NCBI GenBank assembly: GCA_050084515.1
Contig: CM114275.1
Span: forward strand, 10,106,001-10,170,000
Reading direction: 5' to 3'
Source: Blasia pusilla
Taxonomy: Eukaryota; Marchantiophyta; Marchantiopsida; Blasiales
Length of the DNA: 64,000 bases
The notes under the pieces are model-generated. The model was not told the DNA's origin and searched no databases. It worked only from the letters and a program-made list of their open reading frames with translations. Of this stretch, positions 21,372 through 33,351 are shown piece by piece; positions within the stretch are counted from its first letter, which is position 1, and each line of letters begins with the position of its first letter. Made by a program: the position numbers and the translations under genes.

Positions 21372-23500
21372 TCTAGCGGGCATCTCTGCCATCCTAGCAA
21401 CCGCAACCTACCATAAATCTGAGGTGAAATGCCCAAGAATAGGCTATAAGGTCAGGTCCACCACCTCCTCTACAACCACCTCAAAACGTGAAGCAATGAT
21501 ACCATCTCCACACTCATATAACGTAGATGTCAGCCACAAAACCTTGACGGGTGTACCTCATAACATTGTAACATTAGAAGCTAAAAACCATGAGGCGCGA
21601 TACATAGCATTGGCCGCCCCCAAAAACATACTCGAGACGGGCTTCATTTGAGTATCAGCAATAGGAGTCATCGCACTCGCTTCTCCAAGCGCCCGTCGTG
21701 CCTATACACCAACAACATCATCTCTCTTGGAACTTTGATCATGACCCATATATACATTGATTGAGTACTCATCACCTCGGACAAGGTAAGAGATTGTGGA
21801 AGCGTGGTCTGCTTCTTGGCTTTCCCTCTCTATGGATCCAACTATGTAAGTGCTCCACGCGTAACTACAACGACTACCTCCTTCCATGCGACCGTGCACA
21901 TCCAACTAGGATATCAATCCTCCATATCTCTCGTTGCTCCACATGATATCGATGCCATTGATTCGTCATCGGAAAACCTCAATGTCATTGTAGCAATCTG
22001 GTGTTGCAACTACGTTATCTAAGTAGCCATCCTAGCCTGATGCCCAGAGTCTCCCTCGACTCGTCAATGTGGCGGACCTCTACCTCCTTCACAATCATAT
22101 CCACCACTCCTATGGGCAAATCCAAATCCTCTTCCCCCAATGGGGCCACCTAATGCACAACCTCTAGGTCCACGTGGACCGTTCTTTTGCTCTGGTGCCA
22201 TATCTGGTCCTCGATCCGAACGTAACTAAGGATGTATTCTAAAGGACGTTGCGCGTGTATGACCATATCACTAACAATGGTCACATTGGTATACTTCTGA
22301 CGGGGCCTATCACCTCCTTCAAGCTAGGGCACGCGTCCATAACCCTTACGAGTGCAATCTTGTTGGTGATCGGCTCCACCACATGCTAAACAAATAACTC
22401 TATGCGGTTTTTGCTGACCTTCATATGATGGCATGGATTGTTGTAGCACAAGCTCACGATAACATCCCTAAGCCCATGGTGCCACTCCTTTCTTGAAGCA
22501 TAAGTTGTTGCACAAGGGTGCATGCAATCGTAATTGCTCTCGCGCATAACTCATGGCTGCTACACTCTTTTACGCCACGTTGCACTCGATGCACTACACT
22601 GTCTGAAAAATATCTCAACATAGATGAAGTGCCCATCATAGGTATCGCATCCCTCACCTATTTTTTCAGGTCTTATTCTAGCATCCCATACCATATTTGA
22701 ACATCATGGGCATGTCATCCCTTGAGTGACACTAATCCAACGATGTAGGCGAGTAAATACTTCTCGTAAACTCTCCCCTATGCGCTTAAGGAATTTGTGG
22801 ATACTCCGCAATGTCTTAGTCTGTACCTTTTGGTAGTTCCTTTGCAAAGAACTCAACCACGGGGTTGAACCCAGGATGAACCTAACTGGATATCATGGGT
22901 TCAACCCCAATTCGAGTCATTCCTCCCTAGCTCTCATTAGTGGAAGAGGACGTAAGCCCCCCTAACTCCTTCTTCTCATCTGGAAATAGCTCATTCCATG
23001 ATATGTAATGTGCATCATAGTAGAGTCTCTAGGCCTCAATCTCAAACGTATCCGTATTAGAAAACTCATGGTAATCGTCCATGGGTGCTCCCTCAAGGTG
23101 TTGGAATATCTCATTCCATGCTATGAAAAGGTTGAGATCCCTAGAGTTTGCAGCTCTCCGTGAGTCATACTAACTCATAAACTATGCAATGAAATCGTGT
23201 AATTCTATGATATCAATACCTCGCGAGAACCTGCACAGTCTTCTTCCCCAGTCATCTATCTTGCTCTCTCGGAACACACATTGTATGAGTTGATGCGATA
23301 ACGAGCTTCTTCTCTATGCCCTCGCTCTCATTTGAGGACGACACATGAGGAGGTCGAGAAGGTCCCTCACGTAGGGACTCTTGAAACCTTGCGCCATTGT
23401 GCATGAATCCTCTAGAGCTACTCTCGGCCACACCACCTCGTCTCTCAAAGTCTTGAAAGGAAGTGGTCATGACCATCATGCCCTTATTACACAATCACTC
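21372..23500 (-). pseudogene. Element D, right half: gag region
   Basis: The part of D displaced by element A, matching the linker and gag of element C (about 56.6-58.5 kb). A gag-type zinc knuckle is intact on the minus strand at 22392-22354: CLACGGADHQQDC fits CX2CX4HX4C. Around 23070-23130 the sequence matches the C gag stretch near 58270-58330. The frame is broken many times. A 12-bp inverted repeat at 22861-22872 and 22899-22910 (GGGGTTGAACCC type) lies inside. No LTR or primer site for D could be found at the right end. Confidence 0.7.
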
Positions 23501-23588
23501 TCAATCTCGTGAGTAATCCCTCAATCACTCAAAGTAACCATGCGGCAAAAAATCTCTAAGACCTCTCACTAAGGTGAGTGCAATATGA

Positions 23589-24229
23589 GAACAGTGGCAT
23601 GGTGCGACAAATCAGATACTAGTCATCTCATTGACAGAGCACACTCACAAGAGGAATTAAGAGGGTTGAGCTTGATAAATGGCCCGAGTTGAAAACTCGG
23701 GAAATTGGAATGCTGATTGACTGCGACCAGACTAACGTGAGTGTATTTGGGTGCAAATTAGCAATGTAAGTGTATGCCACTGAACGTACGCTTCCACAAC
23801 ATTTGAGATTGACGTTCAATAGGAATAGGAGCACGAAATAATCCCTCAAATTATGTCCCAAACAATGCCTTAGCTCAAACAAGCGGCATGGTGCAACATG
23901 TGCCTTAAGAGTGACCGTGCTCCGTGTTTCAGGTTTAAGCTAAGGCACTGTTTGGGACGTAACTTGAGGGATTATGTCATGCACCTATTCCTCTTGAACG
24001 TTAATTTCAAGTGTTTCCGGAATATATGTTGAGTAGCTTACGTTTACACTGCTGATCTGTACCGAAACACACTCACGGTAGTTTAGTCTGGATCAATCAA
24101 CCTTCCAACTTCTCGAGTTCTCAATTTGGGCCATTTATCAAGCTCAACCCTCTTAACTCGTGTTGTGGGTATATTCTGTTAATGAGAAGATAGACTAGTA
24201 TATGATTTGTCTCACCACGCCGCTTGTTC
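23589..24229. repeat. Inverted repeat with 0.3-kb arms of LTR-like sequence
   Basis: The left arm (23589-23880) and right arm (23933-24229) are inverted imperfect copies around a 52-bp spacer. The inner arm regions resemble the last 170 bp of the element B LTR (32960-33134), including the GGTTGAGCTTGAT, ATCAACG-type and GCACGA blocks, but both arms continue past the LTR end for about 45 bp. A GCGGCATGGTGCAACA-like block occurs at both outer ends and in the spacer. It looks like an inverted duplication of a solo LTR with some flank. Confidence 0.8.
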
Positions 24230-24236
24230 CCACAAC

Positions 24237-24381
24237 GCCCAAGCTAGGGGGGACCTAGCATGTGTCAACTTTCCTAGTGTTGAAACAAGCTAGACTAGTT
24301 TCCAACTTTGGTGGGTTACATCCAAAATTTTCCTCATGGGGCCTACAATCATGACTTATTAGGGCTCCACTAGCTTGGGCA
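24237..24381. repeat. Small element with 11-bp terminal inverted repeats
   Basis: GCCCAAGCTAG near the left end is matched by CTAGCTTGGGC at the right end, about 145 bp apart. The inside is non-coding and also contains the repeated AAGCTAG block. It could be a MITE or chance; no target duplication is clear. Confidence 0.35.
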
Positions 24382-26351
24382 CTATAAACTCAGCTATTAA
24401 CGAGAATCCCCTGTATTTAGTGGAAACATGCATCAAGTGGGGAGAATTGAAGGCTAATAAAATATTGACCAATTCGATTAGCAATTGGTAGGGGTCTTGG
24501 AGGTTAGTCCAAGGTGAAGTACAATCTAAATCATCTATCTTTAGTAGTCATTTGTCCCCTACCAACAACTAACACCGATAAAACCTTGTTTACAAGTCTT
24601 TAACGGAGCCTCTATAGACAAGTTACAAAATTACTTCATCTTTCTTTCTTGGTTGAAAACCTTGTGTAGGCAAATAGTGCTAAGTTTTGCTTTCAAAGTT
24701 TGTAATTCACAACATCTTCCTAGCAACATCCAAAATGTCAAAAGGGGAGTTTTTAATGATGGAGACATCCCCAACCATATCTCCCTTCCAAAAGTTTATC
24801 AGATTTTAAGGAGTGCCTGAGACTACATGTTGCGAATCTTTTGAAGAGGTTGAGATAATGGACATTTTTTTTTCAGGGAGACTCTTCCTCTCTCCTGCTA
24901 TAACACCAGCCCTCCCGTGGCCAGGAAGTCAGGTAATCTCCTCAATTAACGAAGAAAAGAAGGAGTTGAGAGCGAGTCGTGGCCCATCACAAGCCTAAAG
25001 ACACACACGATTGCCAGAGTCTGTCCGCATGCTTATTTTACGTAGAACCAACAACCATAATTGTGCTAACACGACAGAATATTCTAAAAGTCGCATAAGA
25101 TACCTTCGCATTTCAGGACTTTCAGCTCTCTTCTTGCGCACATGATTCTGGTTCATTACAGTAATAAATCGCCACAACCACTCGAATCTGAACTTCTGTA
25201 GATCACACAAAATTTTAAAATTTTGTGCTTCCATGAACCGTCTCTGCGTTGTCATGTTATACTCACAAGATGGCTTGCAGCGACGGTGAAACTATACTTC
25301 TTCGTGACCTCACTTTTTCATCGGCCCATGTATATGGTGATTACTTCGTAGTGATTGTCGTGACACTACGCGCTTCGAACTCAACTTGAATTAAATCCTG
25401 GACATATATGTTGATCGAATCAAGTTATCTTCCGGTTTTTTTTTTATCCCACGACAATTTGAAGACCCGCCAACAAGTTCATCGTGATTCAGTGTCGTGA
25501 CAGCTGCGGCACCTACTCTCAATTTTCCGTTCAGCGGTTAAGTCGAAAGTGTGCTGCTCGGTCAAATATCTGCTGTATCTCTTCACTGACACTTGCCTGG
25601 TCGCACCTGAGCCGTAAGTTCACAAAGGGATGGATGATATGCACAATAATGGAAAGAGAGTGAAGCCTCCCAAAAGTCTCTGAAAGCATACTTGCTCGTT
25701 GCAGAATCTTTCCAAAAAGAAGGCATGGAGAAGTCATCTTTCCACTATACAGTTCTGGTTGATAATACACCGTTATAAATTTGGAATGATACTCCTGATT
25801 TGGTACCCGACTCACCATCTGCACAGCCCTTCTTGCCTATGTTCTCCATAAATTTACACAACGCAGTTAGTTGGATTGACTAGTCCTGATGCGCCAGCGT
25901 GTATAACCTTGCCATGAATGTGGCTCGGGCTGTGACGATAACGTACTCTCTCTTGGTTTATCTGTTTGCCAGAGCCACTTGTCAGTAACGAATCACGCTC
26001 CAAAAGGCATCTAAAATGAGAGAACCTGACGCCAGATTTTTTGACATTGAGGGTGAAAATGCTAATGACTTTATAATTTCGACAATTGAAATCTCAAGTT
26101 TCAAGTGCAGTCAATTCCCGCATTCATTTGGTAATCAAAACAATCTCATATTAGTACCCTTCCACTTGCTTTGTTCCCTTGGTCTTTGCCTCCATAAGTA
26201 AAATGTACAAAACTGTCGTAGGAAATTCAGAAAGACCCCCAAAACCCATGTGCATAGTTTCCCTATTCGTGGGGAAAACACAAATACGCAGGCACTTGCA
26301 CTTCAACTTGTGAATGCTTTTGCTTCTGCTGATTATCTTTTATCAATGAGC
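24382..26351. other. No assigned gene; 3' flank of fructokinase
   Basis: Downstream of the fructokinase stop codon. Two minus-strand open stretches occur: 25255-24995 (ATG-led, 86 codons, with an RFEWLWRFITVMNQNH stretch) and 25824-25531 (97 codons, not ATG-led). Neither is recognised. They could be exons of a further gene or 3' UTR sequence. The rest is unremarkable AT-rich DNA. Confidence 0.35.
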
Positions 26352-29300
26352 TCAAGCTGGGACTTTACTCAAGAGCCTCATAACCGTATCTCTATCGGGG
26401 AGAGCAGGAATAGCTCCTCTCTCAGTAGTTGTGATGGCACCACATGCATTCGCAAATTTGAGAGCTTCTCTTAGCTTTCCCTCATCCTGAAACCATGGCA
26501 GAATTCAAGATTAGTCCAGAAGCAGTGCCTTTAGATGAAAACAATGTCCAAACCTTGATATAAACTGGCTCTACAAGCAATCAAATTCACGTGCAACAAG
26601 GCAGTAGCATGGTGTTAGTTACCAAAAATTGTAACGAAATCAGGCTTATCCTACATCTAAGACAATAATCCTTTTTAATCTTCGCAGAGGATGTAAACCT
26701 CAAAACTTGTGCTCAACTCAGATAAATTCCAATATGATTGAGAGGGGAATAATTGTGAAGGAAAACAAACGTTAGAGGTGTACCTACACACTATGTCAGA
26801 TAGATAGGCAGGATTACAAGTGACTGAAGCCTGTGCATTAGTGTGTTCAATATCCCATACCAGCACAATATACTGAACACTTCATTTTCAGGATTAATCT
26901 CCATCTGGTGATCCCATCAAGCTTATGAGTAACAAACCTCAAAGAGAGTCAAGTCACGAACAAGAGAAGTCAGCAAACCCCCTACAAAAGCATCTCCAGC
27001 ACCTGTTGTATCAACCGGAGTCACCTTAAGGCCATCCACTCTTCCAAAATGCTCCTGCAAGTAACAATGAAGGAGTCTTTAGTTGCAATGAAACAAACAC
27101 CCTAGTACTGAGGTCATGAACACTTCAAGCTATTAGATTCAATTACTTGTGTTTCTTGTCAAAACAGTCCTCAGCTGGGTCAAATTGAAGCTATCGAGAT
27201 ACAGATTTTAACCGACAGATGTGACTACACGTAGGCATCAAACAATTTGAATGCACACCAATATCTAAACTAGAAAGCCACAAAAAATCAGCATCACTAT
27301 TTACTGTCAAGAACATCAGAATTGAAAAACACCAGACTTTCTCACCTTGGTATAGTAGCGGCAACCATCTGCACCTTCTGTCACTAACATGAGCTTCAGA
27401 TTCGGGTGCCAAAGTGACATTGCTACCTCATCACTGTAAGCATCTCCTCCATTTGTAAGGAAAGTAATTTCCTCTTCACTTATCTTCACAATACAAGTCA
27501 ACCAACAGTTACCAAATATATCAGAAGGTGATGAAACCTTCAGATTCCACATTCTCCATGGGATTGAAAGCAACAGGAATTACCTTGATGATGTCAGCTT
27601 GGTCCCATATGCTCTTGATTCCTTCACGAGCAGCCTCTGCTGAAGGCCACAAGGGAAGCCTCAAATTGGGATCATATGACAACAGTACACCTGCCTTTCT
27701 CGCAATTTCCATAGCTTTCAAATGAGCCGATCGACACGGTTCCGCAATAAGGCTGATAGATCCGTAATGAAAAATGGTTGCCTGAAAAGTGACATCAGAC
27801 ACCAACAGCTTCTTATTTCAGGAGACTCTTCAGAAACAACAGCTATTGCTCATCCAAGGAAAGATATCTCACGAAATTCAGAAATAACTCTCGATTTTTC
27901 CATAGCTGAAGAGTGGAAACTGCTCACTAAGGAAACCTCAACTAACTTACTTCTGGAGTGGGGGAATCAAATAGCATTCGGCTCAACACAAAAGAAAGAC
28001 CTTTCAGAACACTTCATGCATCCCACGATCTACAACAATTATTGCAGTTCTACACCCCATGCTAAAATGCTGACCTTACCAGTTTCATATTTTTCCTCAC
28101 CAAACTAAGGTACCTTACAATAACGATTGTGTGAATCAAAAAGTAAAACGAGATGCCCTCATGATGAGAAAGAATTCCAGGATCACTGCTGACTGAGCAT
28201 TATTTCATACACATACCTGCTGGATGAGCTCCACATCCAGCTCACCAATTTCCAGAAGCATATCTGCGCTCGGATTGCGGTAGAACATGAACTCGCGTTC
28301 TCCATCCTCCCTTAGCGTCACAAATGCCAAAGCCGTTCGTGCACCAGGATCAAAACGAACCCCACGACTCTCTACTCTGTTTTCCTTGAGGATATCAACA
28401 AGCATGTAGCCAAATTCATCGTCACCAACCTGCAAGTTTGGATCCGTTCTCAAATTAGGGTTTTTTCCTAAGCCTCGCACTTCAGATCGATTTTCTGCCT
28501 TGATTCTTCACAGTACCATTGCCTCGGACTCGGATTCCCAGCTTACTACCGCAGCTTCACCATCTAATACGATCCCACCAGTCCTGAGTCTTTCATACTC
28601 TAAATCAACTCCGAAGACAACCCACGCAAATCTAAGATTTCAGCAGTTCCAACATTCTTAAAGAAAAGATCTCTAACCTCGCAGTCTACGGATTGAGTTC
28701 CGTGACCCTTTTTTCTCAAAGGTCTTGATCGAGCCATGAGAGCAAAAAATAAATGAAGCCCCTCGCGTACAAACCTTTCCCATGAATGCCGCGTTACCCC
28801 CAAGTTTGGCAATTCCTACAGCCACGTTCGCGGGCGCACCTCCCGGCGCCTTTTTGAAGGCGGGAGAATTGGCTAGCGACAATCCTCCGACAGTCGGAAC
28901 AAAATCAATGAGCATTTCTCCGAAACAAACCACCATCTCTGATGGTTTTGACACGTTCGACCGCGCTCCGTTCTCTGAAGCCAAACACTTCACACTCCCT
29001 GTATCGAGAAATTAAAACCTCGTCAAGGATAGTCTACCTTATTTCCGACTGCGTTGTAACATTAAATCCACCAGAGGCGGCTCTATTACATGCAAACTCA
29101 GACAAATCCAACGCATAACTCTCTAATCTGTAGTTCTCAAAGTCTATGCACGTGACGAAGTTAACTGCCACAGTGCATCGTATAGTGGACGGACTAATGT
29201 CACTCAGCGCCGCAATCGCTTTTACGCTGAACCCACTAAAGAAGCTCTCGAGCAGATTGAATATTCACACTTCCACTTACCGCATTTGATACATCGTTGA

Positions 29301-30514
29301 TATTTCATAGCCATCTTACCGATAAATCTCTACAAATCGGACATCAATCTTTGAAGTGAATTGAAACGATCTTCCTCAATAAAGGGTACTATCCCCTTCC
29401 CCCTGTCCCTAGAGCATGCACATCCCCGCTCATCATACTGCTTAGACATCTTGCAGCTAGAATTTTTTAGATCAGGCAGGCAATCGATCAAATGGGAAAC
29501 CCAACTCGCTTACACAGATCTCCGGAAAAAAAGCTTCCAGCAGATCCTAGGCGCGACTCTCGATCTCCTTAAAGCTGTCATGTGAGGAGAACGTTTCGAC
29601 ATGTGCCCCAATTTTGACCGGGACCTGCCGGCTTTCAGAATCTCACCCTATCACTAGAAGTCCCTGCAAATCTATTCATCTATCCCATCGACGATCATGA
29701 TTGGCGATTGGTCACTGTGTACAGATTATTTTCATCTGAATCGCTTTCACTCCACGTCGGCGAAGCACACTTGCAAGATTTCTCGCTCTCATTCTCCCTC
29801 TCCCTCTCACATTATCTTTCTCTTCTCGTCGCTACAGATTTGAGGGTACACCCACACATCGAACACAAATGCTCCTACCTTGATCTGAAAAGAGATGTGC
29901 ATACTCTTCCAGCCAACCCACCACAATCCACTCAAGCCTAGAAACATTACAAATATGCTAGTTGTATTCTAAACTGAGCCATCGGATCTCCGCAACAATC
30001 CGAATCCTGTCCATACCAAAGCCCTGACACATAGGCGGATTGATCTTTCGAGACAAACTCGACAAATTCCTTCCCAGATGACTCTCTGACACTTCACGTT
30101 CAGAGAGGAAGATACCAGAGATAAAAGGAGCAAAGAAGGGGAGGCGAAGTCAAGAGGGGAAGCAGTTGGAGAGCAGCAAAAGTCCACACCTTGATGTTGG
30201 GCAACGTTGCCACGCAATTTGGATCCCTTAATACCCTCTTGGAAACGAGAAGACAATGCTGCAACACTGTTTCTGTTATGATGAAGAAACGAGTGTGATA
30301 GCAATGGTTGCTTGCAGTCCACTTTAGACGAGAAAATTTTCGCATGATTGACACCAGACAATAAAGAAGTCACTGATGATGGGAGCTTGTGCTTGGAATT
30401 ACGTGGGGAAACGTGTGTCACGGTGAAACTGTGGTTAGCGGGGGAGCCTGTGCTTGTATAGTCCTTCACGGGAGGTCCTGCCATCAATGCACTACTGCTA
30501 TAGCACGCCGCCAT
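26352..30514 (-). CDS. FRK: Plastid fructokinase, pfkB family, seven exons
   Basis: Phosphorylates fructose to fructose 6-phosphate with ATP. Exons on the minus strand: 30514-30190, 28998-28775, 28429-28217, 27781-27584, 27483-27346, 27054-26938, 26486-26352. All introns start GT and end AG, phases agree, and the product is 449 residues. ATG 30514 is the first in its frame. Residues 1 to about 112 are Ser/Thr-rich with few acids (start [10 protein letters not shown]), typical of a chloroplast transit peptide, with a cleavage-like VKC/LAS at 111-116. The kinase body starts [11 protein letters not shown] at 131, has the first pfkB signature [12 protein letters not shown] at 159-170, and DTTGAGDAF at 381-389 with catalytic Asp387. 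Length after the transit peptide fits plant fructokinases (about 325 residues). It resembles the plastid FRK3 type. It is the only intact host gene recognised here; all catalytic motifs are present, so it is probably functional. Confidence 0.93.
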
Positions 30515-30799
30515 ATTTTCTAACGTTCCAGCGTAACAATGCGATCGCAGTCCAAATTTCTCCAGACCTCCGCAGGTGCACAAGATTACCGCCCGGCCCA
30601 ACTTCTCTCACGACTCCAGCTGCCGAGTTGCCACAGTTGTAGCCTTGTTGGTATCTCTGAGAAAAAATTGGGGTACCCAACCAAACCAGCTTGAAAATAT
30701 AACAGCAGGCAGAAACCAATCGTGAGGGACTCAAGGTAAACGCTGAGCCAACGATTCAATTTTTCGACGGATCAGTCAGTGCAGATCTGTCAGAAGGTG

Positions 30800-30805
<6 letters not shown>
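30515..30805 (-). promoter_or_regulatory. Fructokinase 5' flank and probable 5' UTR
   Basis: Immediate upstream sequence of the fructokinase ATG. The reading frame remains open to about 30601 but has no other in-frame ATG. No clear TATA box is seen close to the start; AT-rich TATATA blocks lie about 360 bp upstream (30859-30900). Confidence 0.4.
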
Positions 30806-30851
<46 letters not shown>

Positions 30852-30852
30852 A
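30806..30852. repeat. (CT)n(GT)n microsatellite upstream of fructokinase
   Basis: A CT run of about 32 bp joins a GT run of about 14 bp. On the fructokinase strand it reads as a GA repeat about 300 bp upstream of the ATG. GA repeats in plant promoters can bind GAGA-binding (BBR/BPC) proteins, so a regulatory role is possible but unproven. Confidence 0.9.
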
Positions 30853-31938
30853 TGTGTCTATATACATAAATGTAATTATATATACATGGCTATACATATA
30901 CCGTGGATCGAAGTAAATTTTCTCTACCTTCAATTCTCCACTACATGAAGAGGAACAAGTATACCTGGTCACCCTACTTTCACAACAAATTGCTCCTCTC
31001 GTTCTCTGATCTCCAGTATTCCCTTATTTTTGGCCTCTCTCACTGGTCCGGACGCCCCAGAACGAAGGCGCGCTAGTGAGAGCAGCTTCCGTTCACCCCT
31101 GCCTCACTCACAAATCTACGCAATGAAGATTTGTCCTTTCCCGACACTGGAATATGAGCCCATTCAACGAATAGAATCTCAACGACCCTTCTCAACCCTA
31201 ATAGCGAACACGACAAGAACAATGCCTCCTCCCTGCCAACCTCTCCACAGTTCCCTCACCGAAGCTATTTCCACTAAATTGTGCTGCAACGAGAGCACGC
31301 GATGCAGCTTGCTTTTAATGAAGAACAAATAAAAATAAAATATTGAGTTTTTTCTTAACTCCATAGTACTGCCCTTAGTTGTCCGCTCCTCTTGAAGACG
31401 GTGATCAATCAACCGCATCAAAACCACCACCGAGATCTCATTACACTATTTAGTTGTTGCTCGGAGCGCAACCATTCAACAAGAAAGTGACAGGCAAACG
31501 ATTTGCCGTCACCATTTGTCTACTGTCCTACTGAGCACCCGGAGCTGATGTTCCCAGCGCACCATGGCACACCCGGTAGACACACCCTCTCATTGGTCAC
31601 CCATGTGCCCGAGAGCTCCTGGTGGAGTCTTCTACACGTGTTGGACCGTTCGATGTAACACCCATCCTTTCTCCCGTTTTCTCTTCAATATCAAAAAGAT
31701 GGAAGGAATCTCCACGCTTGACAATTGTTGTCAAGCATGCCCTCCTAAACTCTCCTTGCCACCCATTAAATTTGAAAGTACGGGGCTAGGTTAGTTTTGT
31801 ATGTTAGATTTAATTTTGTATCTAGTGTATAATACTATTAAAAGAAACTCTTAAAACCTAACTAGTAAGTGCCCGTGGGATGAGGGGAGAGATAGATGGA
31901 CATGCAGGCATGGGTGTCTTGAGGAAAAGTTCTATCAA
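30853..31938. other. Unassigned DNA upstream of fructokinase
   Basis: No recognisable gene. The plus frame 31030-31332 starts at TTG and has no known domain. The stretch 31440-31760 is richer in G+C and may be distal promoter or a remnant of coding DNA. Confidence 0.4.
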
Positions 31939-32216
31939 GCTTGCGATATATGTTGTGTGGTTGTGTCCATGGTGCAACCACGATGCTAGTCTATGATGGA
32001 TGTTCGAGAGGGTAACATATGACATATCTTACGCCACCTCTCACTAGGGTTCCTAAGGGACGATGGATGTGTCCCAAATGTACATAGAATAGGTAGTTCT
32101 AGATTCTGACTTACGTATGTAACATGGATAACAAGAAGGCGACTAACGATGGGGCCACATGAGCATCCGGCATTTTTGCTCTTAGCGTCCGAGACATGTA
32201 TGTCATGGTAGGTAGG
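31939..32216 (+). mobile_element. Fragment E: PHD finger and 3' end of the C/D family
   Basis: Matches, on the plus strand, the PHD finger and 3' non-coding region of element C. Reading 31939-32087 gives a degenerate PHD finger: YMLC with the first ligand Cys changed to Tyr, then MLVYDGC with another Cys to Tyr, a stop in place of Trp, His kept, Cys to Tyr, and an intact end TPPLTRVPKGRWMCPKCT before a stop codon. The following bases match fragment F and element C (GGCGACTAAC block). Element B starts at 32217, so B appears to have inserted into this copy. It is a third independent copy showing the PHD as a family feature. Confidence 0.7.
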
Positions 32217-33134
32217 TGTCGCGGCCCTCGTAACCAAACAACATCAAATAGGAAAGGTTGTGCGTTTTATGTGTTAGTGGTCGCGACCAAGAAACCTACA
32301 CCAAACACGAGCCAAGACTTCAGATTGAGTTGAGTCTTTGAAGGTTGGTTGCCAAAGAGGTGAGAACCACTTTAAGAACACGACTAGCGTTTGGGGAATT
32401 TGAATGTGTTTTGGACCATAACGTTTAGCCCCAAGATGCGTTCAAGACAAGTAAGAACGAGTTGGAAATCTTATCTTAAGACGCTTCCAATGCACTAAAG
32501 ATCTCAGCAAATGCATAAGTACAGATTGAGATATTGGCCGAAAACCACTGTGAGAGCAATCGGGTTGAGGGCCAACAAGAAAGGCCTGTGTGTCTTTCCC
32601 TAAATGTAGGGAACCACGGAGATCCCCAGAAGTACTAGTAAAGGGAGGAGTCTCTCCAAGATGTCTTGGAATCCCCACTTTGAGCACCAAACGGCGTCTC
32701 AGAGGCACGGGATGGAATGGGAGTTTGGCGTTGAAACTCGAAACCCATACCTGATCCAAGAGAGTGGACTTTGTACTCCACACTTGGATTCCAACCCGAG
32801 ATTCAGTTCGTGCAAGTCTCGGTTAGGGACTCATTGGAGGTCCATCGGACAGTTGGAACCGCCATGCACAAAATGCCGTTTGAGGTTCCTGAACTGACCA
32901 GAAAGTCTGTCCCAAGTCTTACGAGACTTGCCCGTGTTGTAAACTGCGAAACTAGGAAGGTTGAGCTTGATGAGAGACCGAGATGAGAACTCTGAAAGTT
33001 AGCCCGCTGATTGATCCAAGACCCGACTAACCATAGTGCGTGTTTGCATGCAGATCAACGTTGAGAGCGTGATCTACTGAACCCACGCTTCCGCAACAAC
33101 AAGATTAACGTTCAAGGAGAGTAGGCGCACGACA
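32217..33134 (+). repeat. Element B 5' LTR
   Basis: About 918 bp, beginning TGTCGCGG and ending GCACGACA. Compared with the 3' copy it lacks about 105 bp near 32250, where the 3' LTR has an insertion-like block. Its last 170 bp are the source-like sequence of the inverted repeat at 23.6-24.2 kb. Confidence 0.85.
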
Positions 33135-33136
33135 AG

Positions 33137-33148
33137 TGGTATCAAAGC
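33137..33148 (+). promoter_or_regulatory. Element B primer binding site
   Basis: TGGTATCAAAGC, two bases after the 5' LTR, is the initiator-Met tRNA type site with one mismatch (A for G at position 9) compared with element A. Confidence 0.9.
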
Positions 33149-33351
33149 AAATCCTTGGTGAGCGTGAACTTGGGGTCGTGGAAGATCTGGACGTTTGAGA
33201 AGAACTCAAGGTAGCTGGAAGACCACGACGCTCAAGGAGGAACGCAAGAGATGAGGAGGAGATATGAGAAAGCGAGGACTCGCAAATGGCAACCAAGGGC
33301 GAAGAACCGAGGACATTGCGAGTCAAAGCAAAAAATCCATGAGACGAATCA

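Noticed and set aside
28495-28774. Retained exon in fructokinase intron 2
   Set aside because: The frame past the donor at 28774 enters unrelated sequence, and splicing from 28775 to 28429 restores the family motif VGDDEFG exactly.
31030-31332. 100-codon plus frame upstream of fructokinase as a divergent gene
   Set aside because: TTG start, no recognised domain and no splice context.
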